Shown piece after piece: positions 41,882-51,628 of a stretch of DNA of 64,000 bases. Under the pieces are notes generated by a model. The model had not been told where the DNA came from. It worked only from the letters and a program-made list of their open reading frames with translations, and ran no database searches. Positions within the stretch are counted from its first letter, which is position 1. Each line of letters starts with the position of its first letter. A program made the translations under genes and the position numbers. This DNA is from VXPQ01 sp965248175 (lineage in GTDB: Bacteria > Bacteroidota > Rhodothermia > Rhodothermales > VXPQ01): assembly GCA_965248175.1 (NCBI GenBank), contig OZ252093.1:806001-870000 (forward strand). The letters are read 5' to 3'.

Positions 41882-43363
41882 ATGAGCGAAACGCAAATCA
41901 GACATATCTGGAATCCCTCGACCGGTATTACAGACCTGGAGGGCGATTCAAAAGGACTCGCTGCGACAGAAATTCCGGGCATCAGGGCGATCTGGAGGGA
42001 CCAGCGCGATCTTTTGCAAGGGACAAAGCTCCTTCACGATTTCGACGAACGGCTTGGCCGCGAATGGGCGATCGAGACCGGGGTCATCGAGAACCTGTAT
42101 GAAGTCGAGCGAGGCGTAACGCAAACACTGATCGAGCAGGGGTTCCGGGCCGAACTGCTTACGCATGGTTCGACGAATCGCCCGAGGGAGTTTGTTCTCA
42201 AGTTGCTGGCGGACCAGAAAAGCGCTCTCGACGGCGTGTTCGATTTCGTGAAAAGCGATCGCATATTGTCGACCTCCTGGATCAGAGAGCTTCACGCCGT
42301 GCTGCTACGGAGCCAGGAGTTTACGGAGGGCGTCGATAACTTTGGCCGCGATGTGGAAATATCCCTGATCAAAGGGGACTGGAAGAACTTGCCGAACTCG
42401 CCAGTGCGGGGCGGAGTGCTTTATGCATATTGTCCTCCCGAACATGTCGCGTCCGAGATGGATAGACTTGTAGCGATGCATGCAGAACATGATGCGCGAG
42501 GGGTACCGACGGAAGTACAGACCGCATGGCTGCATCATCGATTCGCGCAGATTCATCCTTTCCGGGACGGCAACGGTCGGATCGCGCGTGCGATTGCATC
42601 GCTGGTGTTGATCAAGGGCGGACTGTTTCCCTTGGTCGTGACGCGAGACGACAGAACGAAATATCTGGGTGCTCTCGAAGCCGCCGACTATGGCGACCTC
42701 AAGCCGCTTGTGGATCTGATCGCCAGACTTCAGAGAGTTCGGTTTGCCAAAGCAACGGCTATTTCCGAGGCGATACGGTCCGAGAAGGCCGACGAAAAAG
42801 AGGCGCTTGCAGGGCTCCTTGAGGCTGTCAATAAGAAGGCGGACGAAAGAAGAAAGGAATATGCAGAAGTGCAGGAACGAGCGGAAGACATTAAGGAAAA
42901 CTTACGCGCCCGGCTCGAAGAAATCTGTCCCGAGGTCAGAAATGCATTGCGACGGGTCGTGAATTCCGGCAACGCCAATGTGTGGGTTGCAGACAAAGAA
43001 ACCGGCCATTACTACCGTGCGCAGATCATTCAGAATGCCAAAGAGCATCTGAACTACTATGTCAACTTCGGCCAATTTCGTTCCTGGGTATCGCTGAATA
43101 TGTGGTGGGAGCGGCAAGCCCGGTTGGTATTTGCCATCCACGGGATCGGATACGGATTCAACGGGAGTCTGATCTGTGCGCCTTTTCTCGAGTTCCGGGA
43201 CAAGGGGGAAGACGAAGAGACCCGTTCTACGCTGGTGCCGGTAGCGGAGGAAGGGTTCATCTTTTTCTACAATGAAACGAAAGATGCGGTGCTTGACCGG
43301 TTCCGGCCCTGGCGCAGGCGCGTACTGGGGGTCGCTCTGAAAGAATTGACCCGAAATCTCTGA
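41882..43363 (+). CDS. Fic family protein with N-terminal inhibitory motif
   Basis: A 493-residue protein. The Fic core motif HPFRDGNGR is at 225-233, complete with the catalytic histidine, so it should transfer AMP or a related group to a hydroxyl side chain of a target protein. The auto-inhibitory (S/T)xxxE(G/N) helix is present as TGVIEN at 66-71, making it a class II Fic enzyme regulated in cis. After the Fic fold, residues about 290-350 form a charged coiled coil, then a 140-residue domain of unknown fold (NVWVADKETGHYYRA, WVSLNMWWERQARLVFAI). Target unknown; the C-terminal part may choose it. Confidence 0.88.
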   Translation: MSETQIRHIWNPSTGITDLEGDSKGLAATEIPGIRAIWRDQRDLLQGTKLLHDFDERLGREWAIETGVIENLYEVERGVTQTLIEQGFRAELLTHGSTNRPREFVLKLLADQKSALDGVFDFVKSDRILSTSWIRELHAVLLRSQEFTEGVDNFGRDVEISLIKGDWKNLPNSPVRGGVLYAYCPPEHVASEMDRLVAMHAEHDARGVPTEVQTAWLHHRFAQIHPFRDGNGRIARAIASLVLIKGGLFPLVVTRDDRTKYLGALEAADYGDLKPLVDLIARLQRVRFAKATAISEAIRSEKADEKEALAGLLEAVNKKADERRKEYAEVQERAEDIKENLRARLEEICPEVRNALRRVVNSGNANVWVADKETGHYYRAQIIQNAKEHLNYYVNFGQFRSWVSLNMWWERQARLVFAIHGIGYGFNGSLICAPFLEFRDKGEDEETRSTLVPVAEEGFIFFYNETKDAVLDRFRPWRRRVLGVALKELTRNL

Positions 43364-43687
43364 TTGCGGGGGCAGGAAAGCCGGTCGCCTGGACAAAAAA
43401 GAGAATGCGATGTATGAAGCGGCCTGAACGTTTTCCGGGATTTTTCGATTCGGGTAGATGACCAGCAATACAGGGAGGCGGTAGAGACTTCCGGAGTGCG
43501 AGCCTCAACCCCCGGACATAGCTTGACATTGGTACTCATTACCGATAACTTGAATCTTTATAGGCAATAACGGATAAAACCGCAATTCCATGAACGGTGA
43601 TTGAATTTTCTCGCACGGCTACGTTGCGGGCATTTGATCACGAGATGTTTTGCGCACTTTCCCCATTGCTAACCACGCACCTTGATT
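43364..43687 (+). other. Intergenic region after the Fic gene
   Basis: I see no gene in these 324 bases. The sequence is mixed in composition, with an AT-rich part around 43530-43600 that could hold the promoter of the two-gene operon that follows. Confidence 0.4.
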
Positions 43688-43906
43688 ATGCGATCTCCGT
43701 TCGCGGTTATACGAAACATTTTCACCTTTACGCCTTTGCCCCCAAGTCCAGCAGAAAGGGAAAAAGCCCGCCGGGAATCTGATAGGCGGATCGTTGCCAA
43801 GCATTCCTCCGGTAACGTTCTCTTGCAGCAAGGGAAATACGCCACACGGGAAGAACTCGACGCGGAGCGTGAACGCGCCTTGGCCTTCCGGTGGGACGAT
43901 GCCTAA
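43688..43906 (+). CDS. Small conserved-looking protein, first gene of a two-gene unit
   Basis: A 72-residue protein (ATG at 43688; a TTG two codons earlier is possible). The core AEREKARRESDRRIVAKHSS, then GNVLLQQGKYATREELDAER and ALAFRWDDA, resembles a family of short proteins often seen in accessory loci; I recall the pattern but no function. Its stop overlaps the start of the next gene by 8 bases, so the two are surely co-translated. Confidence 0.6.
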   Translation: MRSPFAVIRNIFTFTPLPPSPAEREKARRESDRRIVAKHSSGNVLLQQGKYATREELDAERERALAFRWDDA

Positions 43907-44489
43907 AAACGTCGATTCCACGCTCCAGCATTATCGCGACCTCTACGATCAGGCAGACTCTTTTGCCCGTGAGGTCTGGCAGTTTCGCGGTACGGTAGCA
44001 CTTCCCGCTCACAATCAACTGCGGTATGCGGGACATCATCTCTTAAAGTCGCTTGGATCCGACGGAACACTCGTAGATACCGAGAAGCTCCGCGAGGCAA
44101 TATCGCACTGTGAACGAGCAATGTACGAGGCGGCGGAGGCAGGAATCGGTGCGGCTATTAACCAGATCGAAGACTTTAAGGAGGATTACAGACATATTGC
44201 TATCGGGAAGATAGTCCCGGAGATTCGTGGTACTACTCGACTAATTCGCGAAGCGCAAGGCATGATTTCATCGCCTCGTTCCGAAGACTTGTTGGCCCCG
44301 GAGGAAACAGTGCGGTACATGGAGATTTTTCGGGAATTGCGCGATGCCGTTGACCTCCTTGAAGGCAGCCGTGATGATCTTAATGTCGAAGCCCGGCGAC
44401 AACGCTGGAGAGACATTTACTCCATACTCATTCTCGTTTTTACCGCAATCGCTGCTGTTTTTGCAGTACTCCAGTTTTTCCCACGATAA
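43899..44489 (+). CDS. Helical protein with C-terminal membrane anchor
   Basis: A 196-residue protein. Residues 1-165 are predicted helical (HYRDLYDQADSFAREVWQF, AISHCERAMYEAAEAGIGAA, LRDAVDLLEGSRDDLNVEA); residues about 172-193 (IYSILILVFTAIAAVFAVLQ) form one membrane segment at the very end, as in tail-anchored or effector proteins. The start ATG at 43899 overlaps the previous stop; the frame is open for 35 more codons upstream, but these lie inside the first gene. No family recognised. Confidence 0.65.
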   Translation: MPKNVDSTLQHYRDLYDQADSFAREVWQFRGTVALPAHNQLRYAGHHLLKSLGSDGTLVDTEKLREAISHCERAMYEAAEAGIGAAINQIEDFKEDYRHIAIGKIVPEIRGTTRLIREAQGMISSPRSEDLLAPEETVRYMEIFRELRDAVDLLEGSRDDLNVEARRQRWRDIYSILILVFTAIAAVFAVLQFFPR

Positions 44490-44576
44490 TTTCCTTGTGT
44501 GGAGTTGCAGAATCCAATCCCCGAGGCTTCGCTATCAAGGTATCCGGGATATTCGATCCCGCCTTTGCGTGACAGC

Positions 44577-45770
44577 CTACTCCACCCCAAACGGAACGGA
44601 CAATTCTGTGGTGCCCCACTGTAATTTGAGCGCGCCGCCTTCCTCCATTTCCTCGACGCTGATGGTGAAGACTTCAACCGATTCGTCGAGGGTTGTCCTG
44701 GTCAGGTCGACGCGGCCCAGGTCCAGGTCCGCGTCGTAGGTCGTGCCGCCCTGCCCCGTCTGTGTGTTGATGAGCAGCATGCCGCCTTCTTCGGCGGGAA
44801 TGGTGTAGAGGGTGTATTCGCCGGGAGGCACTTCGAGATCGCGGACGACGAGGTTGCGGTCGGTAGTAAAGTGCGTGGCCCGGTTGGCGCCGGTCCGCCA
44901 GACTTCGCCGTAGGGCACCAGCGCGCCGAAGAGTTCCCGGCCCCGCTTCGAGGGCGTGCCGTAGTCGACGTGGATTGCTGCGCCATGCACGGTGGTGTTG
45001 ACCTCGCCCCGGCCCGATAGTGCGCCGAACGAACGGCCTTCCTGATCCCGTGCGGCGAAAGACGCCGCCAGTGCTTCGATGTCTACCGACGGTACGCGTT
45101 CGACGATCAGCTTGCGTGTGGTGGCCCCGGCGTCGAGGTGCAGCAGCCGCCCAGAGTCGTCTACCTGGACATCCATCGTGCCCCGGAAGGGATGTTGTGC
45201 GGTCATGGCGCCGTCGGCGATGCGGCGGACCACGAAGGGCATGGAGCCCCGACCGGTGAAGAGGTCCTGGGTGACGCTGTCGGCGCCGGAAGCATAGGCG
45301 CGCGTCAGCATCAGTTCGAAGGGCCAGTGTATCATGTCGAGAAAGGGTAGCATCCCGCCGTGCGCTGCTATGGCGCGGGTCTGCGTTTCGTCCCCCTCTG
45401 TGGCGACCACGATCAGGCTATCGCCTACGAGGGTCGCCTCCTCGTGACGCAGAGGCGGAGCGTCGGCAGGCTCGGAAGGTGCTCGAACCGTTGCCTCGAA
45501 CCGTTGTAACGCGCCGGTTTCGTCCATCTCGAGGACATACTGGTGTACGGTTGTATTGGGCGTGCGCAGCACCACATCGGCCTCTATCCGGGTGGGCGTC
45601 CGCACAAACTGCTCCACGGCGAGGGTATCGTTGCCCAGTAAAGTGACAAAGGCTGCGTTGTTCGGGTCAGCGTCCTGAGCCGAATCGGAGGGCGTCGTGC
45701 AGGACAGCAGCATCAGCGGGATCAGGCCCGCCAGCATGGCGGCCCGGTGAGGAAGGGTCAGTGCGTTCAT
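44577..45770 (-). CDS. DUF2911 lipoprotein
   Basis: A 397-residue protein. The signal peptide MNALTLPHRAAMLAGLIPLM ends in a lipobox (LLSC), so it is membrane-anchored through a lipid. An N-terminal domain of about 220 residues is followed by a DUF2911 domain (about 265-390) with VDYGTPSKRGRELFGALVPY, GEVWRTGANRATHF and PGEYTLYTIP. DUF2911 proteins are common envelope proteins in Bacteroidota and relatives; function unknown. The open frame runs 40 codons further upstream, but this ATG sets the signal peptide. Confidence 0.85.
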   Translation of the reverse strand: MNALTLPHRAAMLAGLIPLMLLSCTTPSDSAQDADPNNAAFVTLLGNDTLAVEQFVRTPTRIEADVVLRTPNTTVHQYVLEMDETGALQRFEATVRAPSEPADAPPLRHEEATLVGDSLIVVATEGDETQTRAIAAHGGMLPFLDMIHWPFELMLTRAYASGADSVTQDLFTGRGSMPFVVRRIADGAMTAQHPFRGTMDVQVDDSGRLLHLDAGATTRKLIVERVPSVDIEALAASFAARDQEGRSFGALSGRGEVNTTVHGAAIHVDYGTPSKRGRELFGALVPYGEVWRTGANRATHFTTDRNLVVRDLEVPPGEYTLYTIPAEEGGMLLINTQTGQGGTTYDADLDLGRVDLTRTTLDESVEVFTISVEEMEEGGALKLQWGTTELSVPFGVE

Positions 45771-45946
45771 GGGGTGTTTTTGGACAGGAGGTAGGCATCG
45801 AGCGTGCGGAAGCAACAAAACCCTTGAGGAGTGGGGAGGTTGCGTTGGGAAGCGATTTACCCTCGGCGAAACGTTCTCTTTTTGTAACATGTTTTATCTG
45901 GAGCAAAGACATCCAATGTGTTCGTTAGCGAACGGGCAAATCCTTC

Positions 45947-47666
45947 ATGACCAACGCAATCGCATGGTACGACGCACATGCTGAAGACGTAGCGGCTCAG
46001 TACGAAGACGTTTCGTCGGAAGCAGTGCATGGTTGGCTGACGGATTTGCTTCCTGCATCCTCAGCGGCTGTGCTGGACATTGGCGCCGGCAGTGGGCGGG
46101 ATGCGGCATGGCTGGCCGGCAAGGGATACGAAGTGGTCGCTGCTGAGCCGTCCTCGAAGATGCGGGCATTGGCGGCACGAAAACATCCTGATTCCCGTAT
46201 TCAGTGGAGCAACGACGCATTACCTGCTTTGCCGGACCTTACCCGATCCGGTCTTTCCTTTGACCTGATTCTGGCAAGTGCGGTCTGGATGCATGTTCCT
46301 CCGGGTAAGCGCCTGAGGGCTTTTCGGAAGATGATCAATCTTCTCAGGCCCGGCGGGCTCATGGCGATTACGTTACGCCAGGGCTATGTCGATCCGCAGC
46401 GGGGCATGCACCCGGTTACGGTAGGCGAGATAGAAGATTTGGCGCGCAGCCACGGAGCGTTTGTGGAGCGCTGCGTGGAGAACACGGATCGGTTAGGGCG
46501 GAACGATGTCTCCTGGACTCAGATCGCTATCCGACTTCCCGATGATGGCCTCGGGGCACTCCCCCTTCTCCGGCACATCATTCTGGATGATGACAAGAGT
46601 TCCACGTACAAACCGGCTTTGTTGCGAAGTCTTTGCCGGGTTGCGGACGGGGCGTCCGGTTTCGTTGTGGACAGGGATGACGATACGGTTGTAGTCCCTC
46701 TTGGGCTGGTTGCCCTGACATGGGTTCGACTTTTCAAACCCCTTATCTCTGCCGGCTTACCGCAAAGTCCTACCAATGTGGGGAGCGACGGGCATAAGCT
46801 CGGTTTTGTTAAAGAGGGTTTCAGGCGATTGAGCGGGGTGTCTCATCTGGATATGCGGATAGGCATGGGCTTTTCCGGTGATGCCGGGAAGGCATTGCAT
46901 GCCGCTCTGAAGGATGCGGCGGAAACCATCGCGAGAATGCCCGCCACCTACATCAAGTACCCGGACGGCAAGCCCATATTCCCCATCGACAGAACAGGAA
47001 GGGTGCAAAGACCTGCGAAGGTTCTGCTGAACAAGGAATATCTCGCCAGTTTTGGGAAGATGATTGTTCCGCGGCACTTGTGGCGTGCCCTGCGACGATT
47101 CGATGTCTGGATAGAACCCGCGCTGGTGGCGGAGTCTTATGAAAGGGTATGCAGAGCGGCAGGAGCGGCAGATTACGGATGGAGATATTGCTCTTGCCAT
47201 GGACTGGTCCGAACCTTCCCGGGATGTCAGGATTGCAAGGGAGCGGGCAGTTCGATTATCTGCGGAGGAGAAACTTTTTTGCGTCTGGAGCGGCAGGCGT
47301 TTGTCGATGACCGCTGCGGATATAGATCATTGTTTTCCCTGGTCCGCCTGGTCATGCGGCGACCTTTGGAACCTGATGCCGGCGCACCGGAATGTGAATC
47401 AGCGGGAGAAAAGAGCCCGATTACCGGGGAACGCTATTCTGAACGTAGCGCAGGACCGGATCCTCAGTTGGTGGGATCATGCCTATCAGGATGACAGGGC
47501 GCTGGAAAAACGATTCTGGCTGGAGGCTACCGCGAGTTTGCCTACGGTCAGGTCTGATGGAGACGAACTGAGTGACATATTTGATGCCCTCTGCTTGCAA
47601 CGCATGCGATTAAAGCGCGACCAGCAGGTGCCCGAGTGGAAAGGGGAGAATCATTTGATATCCTGA
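45947..47666 (+). pseudogene. Methyltransferase-HNH nuclease fusion, single frameshift
   Basis: Two frames join into one protein of about 573 residues. The first (from 45947) has a class I methyltransferase with AVLDIGAGSGRDAAWLAGKG (motif I) and DLILASAVWMHVP, then a middle domain (DDDKSSTYKPALLRSLCRVA, VVPLGLVALTWVRLF, HLWRALRRFDVWIEPALVAE). The second, shifted at about 47137-47139, continues MKGYAERQERQITDGDIALA, LFCVWSGRRL and the HNH-type site DIDHCFPWSAWSCGDLWNL, with PAHRNVNQ. Dropping one T from CTTA restores the frame. Homologous full-length proteins with this order exist to my knowledge. A methyltransferase plus nuclease in one chain suggests nucleic-acid modification or defence. 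Whether the shift is real is open. Confidence 0.75.
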
Positions 47667-47951
47667 TGCCCCGCACCCCCCTCTCATCCTCCAACCGATG
47701 AATCGCATGTCAACCTATGGATACTCTGATTAAGTCCGCAAAGCTCAGGGGCTGAGAGGGGTGCGCTGGCAAGGAATGACGAAAGGCCCCACATAATGAG
47801 GAATGACGCGGCCAGCGTGCCCCTCGCAGCCTCCCGAAGGGCGCGTCACGTCCGCGACGCCCCGAATCCGCAGTGTTTTCCGCTGATTTCAACGATGGAA
47901 TCATGACGTCCTTTACGCGCGAAAGTGAAGTGCTGAGCGAAGTGGTTTTGA

Positions 47952-49190
47952 TCAGAGTATCCCTATCTTCTCCGGGAATAGCCCCGGCATCCAGCGCGAG
48001 GCGAGCCTGGCGGGGAATGCGAGGCGCAGCGGTGCGCGCGAGCTTTCCGAAGTAAGCGCTTCGTATTCGATCAGAGCGGACGTGACGCGCCGGGCCTGCC
48101 GCTCGCTGGCCCCGGTGATTTGTGCGACGTCGCCTCTGGGCAGTTCGCCGCGGTAAAGGACGGCCTTGAGCACCGCACCGGATTTTTTGGGCAGGACGCC
48201 GGCCCGGATTTCCTCTTCGATCCAGATCAGGATGCGGTCGCGTAGCCGCTCAGGCTGCAGGAGCCTTTCCATGAAATCCACCTGGTCGATGCAGGTGGTC
48301 AGGAAGAAGCGCGTGAATTCCGCGAGCGCTTCCTCGCTCAAGTGGCCTCTGCCGTCGAGATCGTTGCGGCGTTTGGCGTCACAGGCCATAAGCTTGATCT
48401 TGTAATCCCTTTCGTTGCGGGCCAGACCTCTGGCGATCGACCAGAGGCCGCCCGTATCCAGCGATTCCAGCAGCATGGCATGGGACATCAGGCGGGCGAC
48501 GCGCCCGTTACCGTCGAGAAACGGGTGAATCCAGAGAAGTCGGTGATGAGCGGTCGCGGCGGCGAGGATGCTGTCCATCTTGCCGAGCCCGCTATAGGCG
48601 GTTTCGAAGCGCTCAAGGAAGCGGGGCAGTGCGCCGGGGCTCATCGGAATATGCCGGCCGATTATCACGTAGCGATCACGCAGCGCACCTGGGACCACCC
48701 TGCTTCGCTGCCCCGTTTCCGGGTTCTCTGCCCAGAGCAGTTCTTCGGGCAGCAGCGCGCCGAAGCGGCGATGAATTTCAGTGAGGCCGTCGACCGTCGT
48801 GGCGCGGCCGGCCAAGCCGCCCTCATCGATCCATTTCTGGACCGCGATATGGGCCTCAGCTTCGAGCTGGAGGTTCCGCTTCTCGGGATCGGCGCTGTAA
48901 TCCTTCTTCAGCGCTCGCTCGATATCGACCGGATGCGTATTGTGGCCTTCGATCAGATTGCTGTAGTAGCAATCCGTCGCCCGCACCAGATCGGCAAGGG
49001 CGCTGAGCACGCCTTCGGGCAGGCTGCGGCGGAGGCCGGCTGATTTGGCAGCCAGCTCGATGGCCAGGTCCGTCAGGGCGGCCCGATGCCTTGAGCCGCC
49101 GCTCACCAGCATGGGCTCCACCAGACTAACCGATTCGCCCTCGTAGGCCGCAGTAATGGCCGCTTTCTTATCCGCTTTAATATTTTCCAT
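47952..49190 (-). CDS. Fic family protein with inhibitory motif and C-terminal winged helix
   Basis: A 412-residue protein. The Fic motif HPFLDGNGR is at 222-230 and the inhibitory helix motif SNLIEG at 77-82, so this is also a class II Fic AMP-transferase type. The N-terminal DUF4172-like helices and a C-terminal segment GAVLKAVLYRGELPRGDVAQ, then ITGASERQARRVTSALIEY, resembling a winged-helix DNA-binding domain, suggest control of its own transcription. The frame has an earlier ATG seven codons upstream. The 5-prime flank is AT-rich, then IS copy 3. Confidence 0.88.
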   Translation of the reverse strand: MENIKADKKAAITAAYEGESVSLVEPMLVSGGSRHRAALTDLAIELAAKSAGLRRSLPEGVLSALADLVRATDCYYSNLIEGHNTHPVDIERALKKDYSADPEKRNLQLEAEAHIAVQKWIDEGGLAGRATTVDGLTEIHRRFGALLPEELLWAENPETGQRSRVVPGALRDRYVIIGRHIPMSPGALPRFLERFETAYSGLGKMDSILAAATAHHRLLWIHPFLDGNGRVARLMSHAMLLESLDTGGLWSIARGLARNERDYKIKLMACDAKRRNDLDGRGHLSEEALAEFTRFFLTTCIDQVDFMERLLQPERLRDRILIWIEEEIRAGVLPKKSGAVLKAVLYRGELPRGDVAQITGASERQARRVTSALIEYEALTSESSRAPLRLAFPARLASRWMPGLFPEKIGIL

Positions 49191-49486
49191 AACATTAAAT
49201 ATAATAAACATTTATAATATCTTATAATTCCTTATAGGATAATTTTTTGGCCGATTCAGAGACCGTATGTATATAGTCCTGAAAGGCCGGGAAGCGGCAT
49301 TGAAAAAACTCTCCGCCGTCGAGCAGTTGCATCTCGTTTGAGGCTTGCGATCCGGTCTTTGCGCCGTTTCCATGTCCACCCCGCAACCCCACCCCCAATC
49401 TCCCGTAAACCATTCGGGCTCTGTGCTTTTCTTTGGGAATTATAAGGAATTGTTGACAAGAGGGAATAAATATCGTATTATTACAG

Positions 49487-50449
49487 GTGCACAAAATGGA
49501 GACCGTCATGGCACATGTAGCACCTGGAAAAGCGCACCGCAGCGGCATTACCCTGATGCAACTGGCCGATATGTTTCCCGACGAGGAAGCGGCCCGCAAG
49601 TGGTTCGAATCTCGTATCTGGCCGGACGGTCGCCATTGCCCGCGCTGCAAGGGAACACGCACCCGCGAAGCGTCTCATCATTGCATGCCCTACTGGTGCA
49701 CCGACTGCCGCAAGTACTTTTCCGTCAAGGTCGGAACGGTCATGGAGGGGTCGAATCTGTCGCTCCGCAAATGGGCGTATGCGATTTACCTGCATACGAC
49801 AAATCTGAAAGGCGTTTCCTCGATGAAACTGCATCGGGATATCGGGATCGCGCAGAACTCGGCGTGGCACCTGCTCCAACGCATCCGCAAGGCGTTCGAG
49901 GGCGCCGATAACGACCTGTTCGGCGGCCCCGTTGAAGTCGATGAGACGTACGTAGGGGGCACGGAATCGAACAAGCACGAATCGAAGAAACTCCACGCTG
50001 GCCGGGGAACTGTAGGCAAGACCGCCGTTGTCGGAGCAAAGGATCGGGCCACTGGCAAGATCAAGGCGGAAGTCGTGCAGAATACGACAAGCCGGACGTT
50101 GCAAGGCTTCGTTCTGGACAACGCCGAATTGGGTGCGGTCGTCTACACGGACGACAACAAGGCATACGCGGGTCTGCGGTACATCTACGACCTTGCGAGC
50201 GTCCAGCACTCGGTAGGCGAATACGTACGCGGCATGGCGCACACCAACGGCATAGAATCGTTCTGGGCAACCCTCAAACGAGCACACAAGGGCGTATACC
50301 ACAAGATGAGCCGCAAGCACCTTCACCGCTATGTGGCGGATTTCTCAGGCCGCCACGGATTGCGCGAACTCGACACGCTGGAACAGATGGGCCTTGTCGC
50401 CTGCGCAATGGTGGGCAAGCGGCTCCGGTACAGAACGCTGGTGGCTTAA
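49487..50449 (+). CDS. IS1595-family transposase, intact
   Basis: A 320-residue transposase: N-terminal zinc ribbon (CPRCKGTRTREASHHCM ... YWCTDC), first catalytic aspartate in VEVDETYVGG, second in YTDDNKAY, and third-site motif HTNGIESFWATLKRAHKG. It belongs to the same family as copy 1 but is clearly diverged from it. Stop at 50447-50449 overlaps the antisense methyltransferase fragment by four bases. Confidence 0.94.
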   Translation: MHKMETVMAHVAPGKAHRSGITLMQLADMFPDEEAARKWFESRIWPDGRHCPRCKGTRTREASHHCMPYWCTDCRKYFSVKVGTVMEGSNLSLRKWAYAIYLHTTNLKGVSSMKLHRDIGIAQNSAWHLLQRIRKAFEGADNDLFGGPVEVDETYVGGTESNKHESKKLHAGRGTVGKTAVVGAKDRATGKIKAEVVQNTTSRTLQGFVLDNAELGAVVYTDDNKAYAGLRYIYDLASVQHSVGEYVRGMAHTNGIESFWATLKRAHKGVYHKMSRKHLHRYVADFSGRHGLRELDTLEQMGLVACAMVGKRLRYRTLVA

Positions 50450-50721
50450 TCCGGCACGGACCGCAAGCCCGCGCCATGCGATAGGCCCGCAGCGTCGATG
50501 ATTGCGTACACCGCAGGGGATATCTCGCCATGCCAGGCAAGGTCTACGTCAGAGAGTGTCCACGTATCCTTAAAGGCGGCCTCTGAACCTATTGGGGCGG
50601 AATAGTTGCGGTTAGAGTTGAACGGCGGGTCGAGGTAGATGAGATCGACCGAGGCGGAGTTCATGCCCCTCATTACGTCCAGATTGTCGCCCGTCCACAG
50701 GGTCCGGTTTGCCCAATTCGG
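50446..50721 (-). pseudogene. DNA methyltransferase fragment carried in IS copy 3
   Basis: The same fragment as in copy 2: NRTLWTGDNLDVMRGM, YLDPPFNSNRNYSAP with the DPPF motif, ending shortly after AAGLSHGAGL. The first in-frame ATG is at 50673; the ATG before the CA repeat at 50758 is out of frame in this copy too. The fragment appears to have been captured before the two copies separated. Confidence 0.75.
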
Positions 50722-50953
50722 CCCGGTTGTTGCCGTGTGTGTGTGTGTGTGTGTGCATCGTATACCTATAAAGCCCTATACTGCAGGGGCCTGTATACGA
50801 GGAAGATCGCAGGCCGTCAACAATTCCTTATAATTCCCTTTTCTTTCCGTACCCCTTTCCCGTGAGCGCCCTCTTTATCGTTTTCCCTTGCGCTTGTGCA
50901 TTCTTATTCGTAAATGACCAATACAGACGGGTACGCAATGGGTCTTTGACGCT

Positions 50954-51628
50954 ATGGGAACGACCATTCGGGATATGATGCTGGTCTCGCCGCGGCCTCT
51001 CGGGCCGCGCGATACGGCTGAATACGCGCTGGGCCTTCTCATGGAGTTGTGCGTGCGGCATTTCCCGGTAGTGGATGCGGATGGGCTCCTGCTCGGAATC
51101 GTTTCGGAGGAGCGTATTCTGGAATCCGCTGCGGGCCCGGACGCCGAGATCGCAAGCGTTCCCGGTCTGGACCCTCTTTCCGTCCCATCGGACGCACACC
51201 TCTTCGAAGCCGCAAAAATCCTGGTCGGGCACGATCTCACCACACTCCCCGTCGTTGACGAAACAGGCCGCTATGAGGGCCTGATCCGCCGGGGGGACGT
51301 ATTCGAGCAGTTCGCGGCGATGCTTTCCACGCAGGAAGCCGGCGCCATCGTGGCGCTCGAAGAGGACCCGGATAGCTACTCGCTGTCGCAACTGGTCCAC
51401 GCCATCGAACAGAACGACATTCGCATCCTGTCCGTCGTGTGCGAACGTCCCCGGACCCCGGGCGGCAAAATACATGTCACGCTCAAACTGAACGTACAGA
51501 GCGCCACCCGTGTGCGGCACCTGCTCGAACACTACGGATACCATGTCGTAGCCGTCTTCAGCGACGACTCCGTGGACGAGGAAATGCAGTGGCGCGCCGA
51601 GGAATTTCTGCGGTATCTGGAAGCTTAA
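50954..51628 (+). CDS. CBS-domain protein with ACT-like C-terminus
   Basis: A 224-residue protein with two CBS motifs: residues 5-60 (MLVSPRPLGPRDTAEYALGL, VRHFPVVDADGLLLGIV) and 70-125 (LTTLPVVDETGRYEGLIRRG). Residues about 130-205 (GAIVALEEDPDSYSLSQLVH, HVTLKLNV) look like an ACT-type regulatory fold. Likely an adenosine-ligand or amino-acid sensor, target unknown. It starts 107 bases after the IS target copy and precedes gyrB. Confidence 0.8.
   Translation: MGTTIRDMMLVSPRPLGPRDTAEYALGLLMELCVRHFPVVDADGLLLGIVSEERILESAAGPDAEIASVPGLDPLSVPSDAHLFEAAKILVGHDLTTLPVVDETGRYEGLIRRGDVFEQFAAMLSTQEAGAIVALEEDPDSYSLSQLVHAIEQNDIRILSVVCERPRTPGGKIHVTLKLNVQSATRVRHLLEHYGYHVVAVFSDDSVDEEMQWRAEEFLRYLEA

Larger units (their letters stand above)
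49435..50838 (+). mobile_element. IS1595-family insertion sequence, copy 3 (1,404 bp), intact
   Basis: Ends GGGAATTATAAGGAATTGTT in inverted orientation, with a perfect 8-bp target duplication TTTTCTTT at 49427-49434 and 50839-50846. The transposase frame is whole. It holds the same methyltransferase fragment as copy 2 and a (GT)10 run (50735-50754). It is the likely active form and a recent insertion, given the near identity to copy 2. Confidence 0.94.

Noticed and set aside
49211..49260. Sequence near 49220 resembling the IS end (TTATAATTCC, ATTCCTTATA)
   Set aside because: The match is short and scrambled against an AT-rich background, so it is not called as a solo inverted repeat.
49264..49340. 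Possible C-terminal gene fragment (YIVLKGREAALKKLSAVEQ) before IS copy 3
   Set aside because: Only about 24 codons, no start and no recognised family; too little to annotate.
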